Shown here piece by piece: positions 39,371 through 50,524 of a stretch of DNA of 64,000 bases. Under the pieces are notes generated by a model that saw nothing but the letters and a program-made list of their open reading frames with translations, was not told the origin of the DNA and did not search any database. Position 1 is the stretch's first letter. The number at the start of each line of letters is the position of its first letter. The stretch is from Pyrocephalus nanus (Eukaryota > Chordata > Aves > Passeriformes > Tyrannidae): assembly GCA_038380795.1 (NCBI GenBank), contig CM076266.1:44290425-44354424 (forward strand), read 5' to 3'. The translations under genes were made by a program, and so were the position numbers.

Positions 39371-40805
39371 TATGGAGAAACAGTATGTCAGTAATTTATA
39401 GCCTTGCTTCTTAGCTCATTCTCAGAGATAGTGATAAGATTTTATAACATACATACGCCCCAGGACTTGAAAACTTTCTAGACATAACTGAAGTTAATGT
39501 GCAAGTGCAGCAGAGAACTCAGAAATGTCTGTTTGAAACAGTAGGTGTGCTTATAGGAGCCTTATTCATATATTTTACAGAAGCACATTGATTTAGTGTC
39601 TTATTTCAAGTCCACTTCGTGGATCTCTGGGAATTACATAGCTTTTGCCATCAATATGATCAGACTGAAAAGTTGTTTTTCTGTCTTCATTTTTATTCCC
39701 AAATGTACACTTTTGACACTTGATTTGTGACAGCTGACACCTCAAAGCTTATATATGGCTCAAGAGTTAAGCAGCACAGGGTCAGACAGAATGAGCTAGC
39801 TATAATCTCTCAAACATACAATACACTCTGACATCAAATGTGAAAATCATCAGCGTGTGAATAGTGTCATACAGAAAAAAATACTAAAATGAAGTGGAAA
39901 ATTACTTGAGTTTTGACTCGGGGGAAGTTAAGCTTTTAAACTACCTGGTATGTATTTTTTATCCCCTTCCCTTTCCTTTCAAGGCTATAGAAATAAAAAA
40001 TTTATGCCTGGATTTCGTATCCACTTCCACGTTTCTGTTGCTGAGGAAAAGGAAGGGATGGGGAGAGGAAGGGAAAGGATAAGAGGACAAAGAAAGAGTC
40101 AGAGTCTTTCCCAGCAGGCTTCTGGGTTTTTCAGTACTGCACTTGAAGAAGGGGCAACTAAACTACAAAGACAGCCTTTGTATCCTGTATCTTCGAGGAA
40201 AAGGATAATTGAAATGAAGGTAGAATTTACCAGGCTTTATTTTAGGGGGAGAAGAACCAAAGTTGCTGCACTCTGAGTTACTATACCAAATATATGTCTG
40301 TTTAAAATCAATTTGCTGTAAATCAGTAGTTGTCCTGATGGTAAGAAACATGTTTTGTATATCTTAAAAAATTCAGAAGATGAATTTGAAGGTTTGTAAA
40401 AGTTTAATGCTACTACCATATGAGAGCGTATATAGAAGATGGTTTTAACTGCTGTAGTAGTGGTCATACTGGAGTTTGGGCAAGAATGGGCTAACTTCCT
40501 CCAGTAAAGCAAAAGATGGAGCTGAGTTTGTAGGTAATGTGTAACTGACGGTCGCTAAAAATGTACTGAGGAATATGAGGCTTAGAAGAAAAAGTAAATA
40601 CTTGATTTTAGGCATCAATATGTGATCTAAATGTGTTTTGAGAATAGTCACGGTCAAGGCTGGTGAGTGAATCCTGAGTATATGGGGAAGGCTATTTCAA
40701 CCTCCTTGAATTGGGAAATTTGCCATAATGCATGAAACCAATTCCCAGACACTGAATGGATTTTTTGTGTCATAAAGTCAGAAGGACTTTCAAAAAAGCC
40801 AAATG
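39371..40805. other. Intergenic sequence without recognised gene
   Basis: Unique sequence; short open frames only. Confidence 0.6.
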
Positions 40806-41650
40806 TCATAGAATCATAGAATCATAATTATAATCATAGAATCAGAGAATAGTTTGGGTTGGAAGGGACCTTTATAGGTCATCTAGTTCAATGCCCCAGC
40901 AGCGAGCAGGGACATTTTCAACTCCATTGGGTTGCTCAGAGTCCTGTCCAGCCTGACCTTGAATGTTTCCAGGGATGGGGCATCCACTGCCCCTCAGGAC
41001 AACCTGTTCTAGTTTTTTACCACCCTCATCATAAAAAATTTCTTCCTTGTATCTAGTCTAAGTCTACTTGCATGTAGTTTCAAAACAATTACCCCTTGTC
41101 CTTTTGCCACAGGTCCTACTAAAGGTTTTTCCCCATCTTTCTTATAAGCCCCCCGGAACCTTCTCTTCTCCACACTGAACAACCCCAACTATTTAAGCCT
41201 ATCTTCATAGGAGAAGCACTGCAGGCTTCTGATCAACTTCGTGGCCCTCCTCTGGACTCACTACAACAAGTGCATGACCTTCCTGTGCTGACCACAGCAC
41301 TTCAGGTGGGGTCTCACCAGAGCACAGTCAAGGGGCAGAATCACCTCCCTCAACCTGCTGCCCAGGGTACAGCTGGCTTTCTGGGCTGTGAGTACATATT
41401 GCTACTCATGTTCAGCTTTTCATCCACCAGTATTCCCAAGTCTTTCTCTGCAGGGCTACTCCCAGTCTCTTCACCTCTAGTCATCCCTGTGTTGTCTGCC
41501 AGCTTACTGAGGGTGCTCTCAGTACCACTCTCTATGGCACTGATGAAGGCATTAAACAGCACAAGTCCCAGTACAGACCCATGCGGGACACCATTTGTCG
41601 CCAATCTCCATCTGGACATTAACTCCACTTCTGGTAATCAGTTGCCTCAT
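40806..41650 (-). mobile_element. CR1 LINE fragment with decayed reverse transcriptase
   Basis: The left edge has repeated CATAGAAT units, the reverse complement of the CR1 (ATTCTATG)n terminal repeat, followed by GGTTGGAAGGGACCTTTATA. Toward the right, the minus strand (41628-41350) still reads reverse-transcriptase motifs: NGVPHGSVLGLVLFNAFIS, LSKLADNTG (catalytic FADD changed to LADN) and AEKDLGILVDEKLNM. Sequence normally found between the ADD and EKDLG motifs is deleted. Element 5'-truncated at about 41650 and not functional. Confidence 0.92.
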
Positions 41651-41655
41651 TCATC

Positions 41656-41660
41656 AGGGA
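41656..41660. repeat. Target-site duplication, left copy (LTR 41661-43049)
   Basis: AGGGA immediately before TGTCGTGG; repeated at 43050-43054. Confidence 0.75.
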
Positions 41661-43049
41661 TGTCGTGGTTTTGCCTTGGCTTAATTTGCTTTTCACCTCC
41701 TACACAATTATTATTAGTTGAGAGAAGGTTTTTGTAGACAAAAGAGAGATAGGATTTGGGGAAAATAGTATAAACATTTATTATTAGTAAAATAAGAATT
41801 ACTGATAAATTAAAAACTAAAGAATTATATCTACAATAATTTCTATTCAAGTTAAAGTGCTATATATTTACAGAAATACTCCCCCCCCCCCCCTTTATAT
41901 TACTCTACGGAGGAGAAGTGGTTTTAATTTTCATTTTTGGAGTTTCAATTCTTTTTCTCCTGTAATAAATTTTTAGTAGCAGTAGCATTCTTGTTGCAGC
42001 TGGAATTTTTCTTTCTTTCTCTTTTGGTCTGTGTTGGCCTCCAAGGCTGGGTTTACCCCCCTCCTGGGCTAAGACCGAAGGCTGGGGGTTACCCAGGTCC
42101 TGAAGGGTCATCCTTCCATAGGCTTGCAAGGGGACACTTGCTTACTATGGATTTTCACCACAGGGTACAGGGGATAATGGCTTAAGAGTTCACCCCTGTT
42201 TCCCTATGGAGGTCCCTCCCCATGGGAGAAACAGTCCTTGATAGACTTCTCGGCATGGGTCTAGCACGGATTCACACACACACGGATCCCAACATCTCAC
42301 ATAGGCCGTCTCGCTCCAGCATGAGATTCTTTCTCTCTCTTAGAGTTACAAATTTTCAACAGTAGTATGGATTCACACACACACGGATCTCAAGCTTATT
42401 TGAGCCATCTTCGCTCTGGCATAAGCATCATCCCTTTCAAGGGTTACAAAGTTTTCAACAGGACTTTGCCTCACCTCAGTCTTTTTCATGAAGTCTCGGT
42501 TCTCTGGTACATTCACAGACTCCTCTGTCAGCCGCATAGGGGGTTTCCTTACTCCAACAAATTTTTACAAGTAGCAGGGATTATTTTTCAGTCTTTTCCC
42601 TGCTGAGGAGTGAGAGCAAAAAGGGAAGAAACAGCTTTCCCCCCTTCAAATTTCTTCTCTCTCCTCCAGCTGCCACCTTCGACCTTGGAAACTCCGTTAT
42701 CTCTCGGCTGGAATTCTTTCGCAGCGGTTTCTGTCCAAACAGTTCGTCTTTTAAACTTTTTTTTCTTCACTCTCTTACTAGAGAGAAAGGGAGGGCTCCA
42801 GTACTATACTTGCCCCCCCCGCCGGCCCAAGCCGGGGGAGGAGAGGACTTTGGCCCTCTTCGGGCCTGCCACTTCTCTACATGGCTACTACTCTTAATTT
42901 CAACTGCGCCACAAGTCTTTTCTTCCATTTTCTTAAAGATGTAATTAGCAAAGGCATCACTGGACTTTTAATTGGCCTTTTTGTCCGGAAATTACCTGGA
43001 CAAAACCATCCTCAGCCCCAGGGATGGGCTGGTGGGCAAAACCACTACA
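41661..43049 (-). mobile_element. Long (1.39-kb) solo LTR of an endogenous retrovirus
   Basis: Starts TGTCGTGGTTTTGCC and ends GGCAAAACCACTACA; the two ends are inverted repeats of 15 bases with one mismatch. A 5-bp duplication, AGGGA, flanks it. On the minus strand an AATAAA (41782-41777) lies 116 bases before the element end, which favours minus-strand orientation. Inside are a 13-base C run (41881-41893), a GC-rich block near 42815-42840 and a two-copy 101-base tandem repeat. No gag, pol or env frame is present. It sits against the truncated end of the neighbouring CR1 fragment. Confidence 0.85.
42268..42461. repeat. Two-copy tandem repeat inside the LTR, period 101
   Basis: Both copies begin GGATTCACACACACACGGAT (42268 and 42369) and end TTTTCAACAG (42362 and 42461). 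The middles have diverged but keep CGCTC and GTTACAAA words. Tandem duplications in U3 often carry enhancer elements; here that is inference. Confidence 0.85.
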
Positions 43050-43054
43050 AGGGA
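43050..43054. repeat. Target-site duplication, right copy (LTR 41661-43049)
   Basis: AGGGA, identical to 41656-41660. Confidence 0.75.
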
Positions 43055-46000
43055 TCAGAAGAAAGACGTGTCAATACTCCCCAAAACAGATCAATAAATA
43101 AAGAGACATAAATATACACTAAATTGTTTGCTTCATTTAAGAATATTTAAACAGGGATCAAAACCAACCAGTGTCAGAAAAAGGCTTGCTTCCATGCAGT
43201 TGGACAGCTATTTTCCATTTTGATCTACCGAAGAGAAGCAGTATTTTTTGGCTCACTAAAATCTAGGTAAGGAAGATAAGATGTTTTAGAATCACATTGG
43301 ATTGGTATTAATCTCATTGAAGTGTACGACCCAGAAGAGTGAAGAATACTAACTTACAATCATGTTTTTAAAATAAATCAACTACTAAAGTATTTTGTGA
43401 AAGGTTCAATACTGACCTGAATGCCAGCTGTGCTGTTAACACACCTATTGATAGGTTTAAGTTATTTTTTTGAATTTCTAGGTCTCACTAAGGCTTACAA
43501 AGAAGGACAGATACTGAACTCCCAATAAGAGTAGTTGGAGTTTGTGTAGAGCCCCGACAACTGGGGTCTGGCTCATCCCTCAGAGATGCAGCAGGTGCTG
43601 CTCAGGGGACCTTCATGGCTCTGGACACAAGAGCATTATGAAGCCTGAGTTTTCTTATAGATTTTTCATTCCAGAGTTTATCTTCAAGGGAAGTTAAGAA
43701 AGCAAGGGGAAATTCAGATCACAATCTGAAGTTTGTTTTGTAAACTTGGAGATATTCGTGCAGGATGTGAGACCAAGTCAGCCTTTTTTTTAAATCTAAC
43801 TTTTAATAATAAAAAATCTACAGGTTTATATCTTTTTAACAGTTGTGTCCCTCCCCTTTGCATTCACTGACTCTGCTATCTGTCCTGCACAGGTGCAGGC
43901 TAAGCAATAGCAGAATATTTCTGCTGCCTGTGGTTAGGATAACTGCAACATCGGGAGAAGGAGAGGGAAAATCCTTGTGCAGTGCCCTGTCTGAGTATTC
44001 CATCAGTAGTATCAGTTAGAACTTGGGGACCTTCTTCCAGCTTGCATTTTTGTGATTTCTAGTTCCTAATACCTCAGACTGAAGTTACAGGTTGAATTTA
44101 TTTTTCTTTTGTCTGTTTCTTCAAGCTTTTAAGGCTAAATAAACAGTCTGTTCTTTATCTAGCCATAAGTTGTTTAAATTTGATTATGTTTGGGTTTGGG
44201 CAACAAAAAACTCCATTAAAGGAAGCTATGTAACATGTGGAAAGATAAGAATTTTCTTTGTAGCCTGGTTATAGCTTTGGACAACATTTTAAAGCCTACT
44301 AGCAATTGTAAATCAATATATGTCAATTAAATGCACATGTGGCTGCCATTTCAAATTTGTTTTGTATTTATTTACTCAGTTTGGCTCCTACCAGTTATTT
44401 CACCTTTTATCAACTACAAGCAGCATGAAGCTAACAATGAAGAATAACGCTAATGTAATGATCCTATTGATTGAACCAGAGATTCGTTCCTGAGAGAGAT
44501 TGACTGCACCTACTGAAACAGAAGCTACTTAGGTAATGGACTTAGATGAATTAAATATCATCTGAAACTCCTTGAGAATGAACATTATGGTATTTGCCTT
44601 GTCTCTAGATATTAGTCAGTTATTGTCAGAAGCTGTACCACAGCTGTGCTTCAGGGAACATTATGGTTCATCATAATGGCCTCCACAGCCCAGAAAGTTC
44701 AGAAAACACAGGGAATGAAAACACAAGAGGGTTTCACTTCAAAATACTGAAAAGCTGTGGTTTTCTTCAACCTCACAGAGGATACAGCCCCTTCTGTCTT
44801 ACCCCTTACCAGTTGCATGGCTAGGTATCCTGTGGCTTGATTTCAGCCCTACCTGTAATCCTATACTGCAAGTGGACAGTGAATATAGAGAGTTGTTAAG
44901 TACAGCACTATTTCCTCTTCGGAGCAAATGGAGAATCAATACTGCCTGAACTCATTATCTGCTGGTGCATCTACCTTGCCTGTATAAATTGTTATTCCTA
45001 ATAAGGAATAACTTAGGATCCATTTATGTACAGTAATATGATAATTTCAAGATGTTTCTGGGTTTCAAACAATTCTCTAGAAAATTGCATAGTTACAGGA
45101 AGGTACCATCTCTGTGGTAATATCACGGCTAAGTTAAAACGTGATGGGAACTTTGATTCATACACTAGAAATGCTCTTCACACTTAGGTTTTTAAGATAT
45201 CTGAAGCAGATTTTTCTTGTTCATTCAATGGTCAGTGGACAAGAAATTTCATCTTCCTGATGGAAAAAAAAGTCCAGTCATGTAATTGCATAAGGCCTGA
45301 ATCACTCAACCATCTTCAATGCTGTCCTTTAGAATATATTTTTAACATAGAGTGGTAAATTTTCCAAGTTTAGTAGGTGACTGCCTAAATCTGGTGCCCC
45401 AGACTGATATCCAGCTCACAGCACTGAATTGGTTAGGGTGCTCACCCTTCACCCTTCACCCTTCACCTGCCCCTCTAGGACAACTCTTCTGGTTGCACCG
45501 ATCTCCCATCACTTGAGAAAATTAACTTAGACCTTTAATATTCAACCTTGGTTTTTTCCCCACTTTTACAAACCCTAGTTTTGTTCATTTGTTCAAGTTA
45601 AAGACGGGAGGAAGTGCAGAGACAGTAACTAAGGTCAGCCACAGCCCCAGGATGCCTGGGCAGGGCTGTGGAGGTACAGATCAACTAAGGCCAGGCTGGC
45701 ATGCCAGCTGGCCAGTTGCAGGCACTCCCACAGCCTGTCTTAAAGGGCTCTCTTCATGGCCACCAGTGACACTGTCTCTAAAGTGCCACTCCAAAGAGGA
45801 GCCAAATCCCTAGGGTAGGGGATACACTGAGGGTCATGCCGTCTTGAGATCAAGATTTTTAGGGAATGGAAATAAATGGAAAAATTCAGCTTGTCTGTAT
45901 ATAGAAGAAGAGTTTATCTGGGGGGCTTGAGGTCTTTTTGGTTTCTTGGGTTTTTTTTACTTTGTTTATTAGTTTTCTGGGAGTTTAGATACATAGCTGC

Positions 46001-49000
46001 TGTCTTTGTTTTCAGCTGTTAGAATATGCCTAGAGATAGGATGGGATTGAAAAGCGGCAAAACAGAAACAATGTCTTGCTGGTGTTTAAAAGACTGTCAT
46101 TTTGATTCCTGTCATGGATAAGATGAATTTTACTTGTTCACTCAATTCTGTAATGTGCAATTGTCATACAGGTTGCTCTGCACTGTGGGGAAATGTCCTC
46201 ATAGTTATTCTCCACAAATGAAAAATGTGTTCACACTCCCAATCACAGGGCCTTTGTTTCATGAAAAGCCCTACGGACTATCAGGTTTTGTAACCTACCA
46301 CTTCTGCTCTTTCCTTTATTTAGTATCTTTGTCTAAGCTTAATATGTCTAAGTGTATTGGGATGGGCAATATTTTTAACACTCTTTCTTCAAAAACTATC
46401 TAAATGTCTGGAAAAGAGCTCTTGGAGTTAATAGCTCTCTCCTCTTCCTTTCTGGCTTATCATTACCAAATACCTTTTCTATTGTTGTTGATATGCAATT
46501 TCAGTATAAAAAGGTCAATTTAACACAGATCAGTTTCATCACAGATCAAAATAGTTCCTTGATTAGTACCATGAGGAGCATAAATAATCAGTGATACACA
46601 TAGTATGCAGTCTAACTGCATGGAATATTTTTGTCTCCATATAGTTATGGCTAACAGTGAGCTTTCATAAGCTGAAATAATAAAAGTATATGATGTCCCA
46701 GACTATGCAAAAACTTAGATGAACTGTTAGATATAATGCTTGCACTCCAGGTATACCTAATAACTTGTTTATTGTGATTCATCAGTTCTGGCAAGGCATT
46801 ATCACGGAGTTTTGCAGTGCTCTTCCCAGTGTGTTTGATTCCAGTAGGTTTACTGGCTGGCTACAAAACCAGCTCTGATCTGTTTTCCAGCAGGACTTAC
46901 GTACTTCCTTAGAAAGGGGGCTTCCAAGGAGCCCCAGCATGTCTGTAAGTGGTGCTCTGTGTATGGCATAGACAGGTTCAGATTGTACTGTGCCTGATCT
47001 AGTAAATTCTGATGGAATTCGTAAGGATCATCTGTAGGATGGTTTTACTCATGCCTTTGGACTCGTTAAGTGCAACTCAGCTATAGTGCTACAGAAATGA
47101 AGCTGTTCTGTATTCCAGGTCTGGGTGCACAGCCAGCATGTGCTCACACCCTGCTCCCCAGTCTTACGCTGCCTATCTCAGAGTTCCCTGTTTCTTAATT
47201 GTGTGATTCTGACTCATACTAACCCACATATTACTTTGTTCAGTGCTTTTACTTTGCCTAAATCCAAAGAAGAGCAATGAAAGAGAGACAGGAGCTGTCA
47301 ATATTCAGTCTCTTAGGCTAAAATCTTCCTGCTAAATATCTTCACCTCCTCATTCTTCTTTACTGCTAGACTAGTGCCATTTTTTGCTCTGTATTTGTTT
47401 ATAATTTAAAGCCCTATAAAAGTTACCTAATCTTAATCATTTTATCTCTGGACTGAGAGTATAAAAGCATCAGACACAGGCTAGCTTTTACCATTATGGC
47501 CATATACCATGAATTCAGAAAACACAAATAACGGTCTGATATTAAAGCCCTTGCTCTGCAATTCCTGAACAATTCATCAGATTAGACAGAAAAAACCTGA
47601 GCCTGAATGTAAGTGCATGGAAGTGCTGTTTACAGTTTATTACAGAGGCCTTATTATAATAAAAATTAAAACAGAGATTAAAATGTTACGTAACACATCC
47701 TTTTCTATTACTTATAAATGGTCTCCTTCAGAACCTGTAGATATTGTACATACATACATTGTTTGAGCTCTGTATAACAGAGGATGCAGTGATCAGAGCA
47801 GAGGAGACTAACCCTTGAGGAAGATATTTAGGATCTATCCTAATAAAACAAGAAATTATTTTGTTCCTAATGAATTGATGTTGCTAGTCAAATGTTTAAA
47901 CAGAAAATGTGGTTACCCATCAGCAAAATTCTATAGAGGTAGTTTCACACTGTATTGCATAGTGTACAAAATAGATAAACATGAAAAGGAGAACAAACTG
48001 ATTTTTTTCTGTTTGATTTCTCCTAGTAATAGGTAGATCATAGTTACATATGGAAAAAACATGTCCAAAGCTTTAGATGGATAGAATTTCCAAGGGTAAC
48101 CCCATGCATGGAAAGAATTGTATCTTAACTGTTTAAGTTCTATTTCTGTCCAATACTATTTGTACTTTCCCAGGACTGGAGTTGCTTGGTTTCATTACTC
48201 TTCGCAGTTTCTATTAATGATCTCCCAAATTAATGCCTGGCATCAAATATTCATTTATACAATAATTTAGCAGATGAGAGAGAGAACAGAGAGATTAAAT
48301 AAGTTCCAGGGGCAGTTGCTGCCATAGATCTTTTTATTTTGGTTGATAGGATAGGAGATGAGACAAGGTATCACACTGTCAAGCCTAATCACAGCAATCA
48401 GTAAAGGTGTTTGCATTGCTAAAAGCACTTACATTGAAAGCATGTGAACAGTGGTTGCCTTTGTGTGAACCTCCAAACAAACATAGGTGCCCTTTTTAAT
48501 GTTTGTTACACAGAAAATTATTCATTTCAGGTTAGGTTTTCTCCTGTTTCTGTAGATTTTACTTGCTATTTCATTTAGATGAAGCAGTAACTCAAACTCA
48601 AGGCTATGAAATTTTGTACTGAGGTAGTTCTAAATGTTTCTTCCCGGAATAAATCACTTCAGTATTACAAATACCATCTTAGATCACTGTAACTCATCTA
48701 TCCCTGAGGGCATAAAACCAGAACAGCTACTAATTCTTGGGATTTTTAGTTATTTTACTCTGAATATGTAAAATATAACATTGCTGTTCTATCCGAGAAG
48801 TTAAGAAAATTCAAAGGTCAAAACCATAGATACAATGAGTCAATAATTAAAGTCATTAATGCTTCACCAAATAAAAAGACATTTAACGTATTGATGTATT
48901 AATTACAAAGTGTGAAGAGAAAAACAGTGAGGGTACTGAAAGATATATCACAAGCAACTAAGCAGGGTAAAAAATAGGTGTGTTGGCAAATTGTCATCTT

Positions 49001-50096
49001 ACATTTTACCTTTTCAGCCCACAAGGACAGGTTATAGATTAGGTGAACCCTTAGTCTGACCCCATACAGTTTTTTAGTCATTGGTTTTTTGATTGTTTAT
49101 TTGTTTTTTTAAATTCTTGCATGACTATATCACATACTCTTTAAATACATGTAAAGTAAGGAGTCATTGACAGACTCAGAAACTATGAAAGAATGTATCT
49201 GGGAACTTTAGATAAGGTAGTCATACTAAAACATTCAAATCAACATAACATCAATGATTTTGCAAGTTCTTCTTTCAGGAACTCTTAAAACAGAGCTAAA
49301 ATTTTAAGCAAATTTATTATACTTTGCTGAATAGTCTTCAAGAAGCTGGATTTCTCTCTGTAGCAGGAGAGGAAAATCTGGCAAGTAATAAAATGAACTT
49401 TTAATGTAAATATATATGACTTGTAAGAAATGTGTCCATGAAAAAATTATAGCTTTATACCATTTCGAGAGCTGTATAAGAGGTGAAAAACTTTTTTAAA
49501 ATCATTCTTCCATTTTTCTTTGGTACTCTGTAATTTGAGTAAGAGATGTCTGTATGCAGATGGAAAGAATAAAATACAAATTCTGCCAGTAACACTTTAC
49601 CATTAGCAAGGCACAAACATTGCTGATTTGCCAATAGGTTGTAATAGGTATGATCATCTAGCTGACTTTCCATTAAATACAAAAACAGAGCAGTTGCAGT
49701 AGAATATCTGTAGTCTCCTGAGGATCATTTACATGGACTTTTATCTGCCCATATACATGCAGATATAGTTACAAAATGGTCTTTTTGTTCCTGTGGCTTG
49801 CACAGAGCAATGTAATCTGTTTATTACTATAATGGACATTAATCTTTCATGCATATGTGTAGACTTTTCGTTTATTGGTCAATCTGGCTTTGATAAGAGG
49901 CATCATTATTACAGTCACTATGAGTTAATGAAGTGGTAAATGCTTCTGTCACATGTCTTGGAAAGAAAGCCAAGCAGTGTGGTGAGATGAAGCATTGAAA
50001 CTTGCAAGAGGAATTCACTTTTTTTGATGTAGCCTTTCTAATAATAAAATTATAGTTTTATACTTTTTTTTTTAATGAGAATTTACATTATGGATG
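43055..50096. other. Intergenic sequence without recognised gene
   Basis: AT-rich unique sequence. Contains a short heptamer repeat at 45442. No exon with splice context and family motifs was recognised. Confidence 0.6.
45442..45467. repeat. Short tandem heptamer repeat
   Basis: Three perfect TCACCCT units followed by a partial TCACC. Confidence 0.95.
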
Positions 50097-50101
50097 TCCT
50101 C
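50097..50101. repeat. Target-site duplication, left copy (LTR 50102-50519)
   Basis: TCCTC, repeated at 50520-50524. Confidence 0.65.
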
Positions 50102-50360
50102 TGTAATAAAAGGGTTAACTTTGTTCATAAAATCTTATGTAGAGAGTCAGAAACTTTTTGTTGTAAGAGGAGTTTTCACAGACAGCTTGCTAATCAAGTA
50201 AGTGTCAATAAACAACTGATAAGAACTGCACCTTTTCATCTCTGATAAGTACCAGACGACCACTTACCGAGCCACCACCGAACTCAAGCCACGAGCAAAT
50301 TTCCATCCGAAATGCCAGTGCCAGACACCACTTAACATGTACTTAACAATCACGAACATG

Positions 50361-50369
50361 TATAAAAAG
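50361..50369 (+). promoter_or_regulatory. TATA box of the solo LTR
   Basis: TATAAAAAG, 97 bases before the AATAAA of the same element. Confidence 0.6.
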
Positions 50370-50457
50370 AGACACTGACTTCATTTCAGTGTGTACCTTG
50401 GCAGGCACTTGCCTCCAGGACACCCAGCGCTGTATTTTGCTTTATTATCGCTTGCTT

Positions 50458-50463
50458 AATAAA
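50458..50463 (+). terminator. Poly(A) signal of the solo LTR
   Basis: AATAAA followed by a GT-rich stretch (CAGTGTTTAATTGG) inside the LTR. Confidence 0.6.
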
Positions 50464-50519
50464 TTTATCAGTGTTTAATTGGAATTGAGTTGTCGAAATT
50501 CTTATTCTAATTTATAACA

Positions 50520-50524
50520 TCCTC
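50520..50524. repeat. Target-site duplication, right copy (LTR 50102-50519)
   Basis: TCCTC, identical to 50097-50101. Confidence 0.65.

Larger units (their letters stand above)
50102..50519 (+). mobile_element. Short solo LTR with TATA box and poly(A) signal
   Basis: The 418-bp segment starts TGTAATAAAAGG, ends TTTATAACA and is flanked by 5-bp direct repeats TCCTC. It has LTR order: U3, TATA box TATAAAAAG at 50361-50369, R, AATAAA at 50458-50463, then a short GT-rich U5. Its middle (50260-50330) is richer in C and CpG than the surroundings. There is no internal retroviral sequence, so it is a recombined solo LTR. Family not assigned. Confidence 0.78.

Noticed and set aside
41270..41737. 155-codon plus-strand open frame
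   Set aside because: It is antisense to the CR1 reverse-transcriptase remnant and runs into the LTR.
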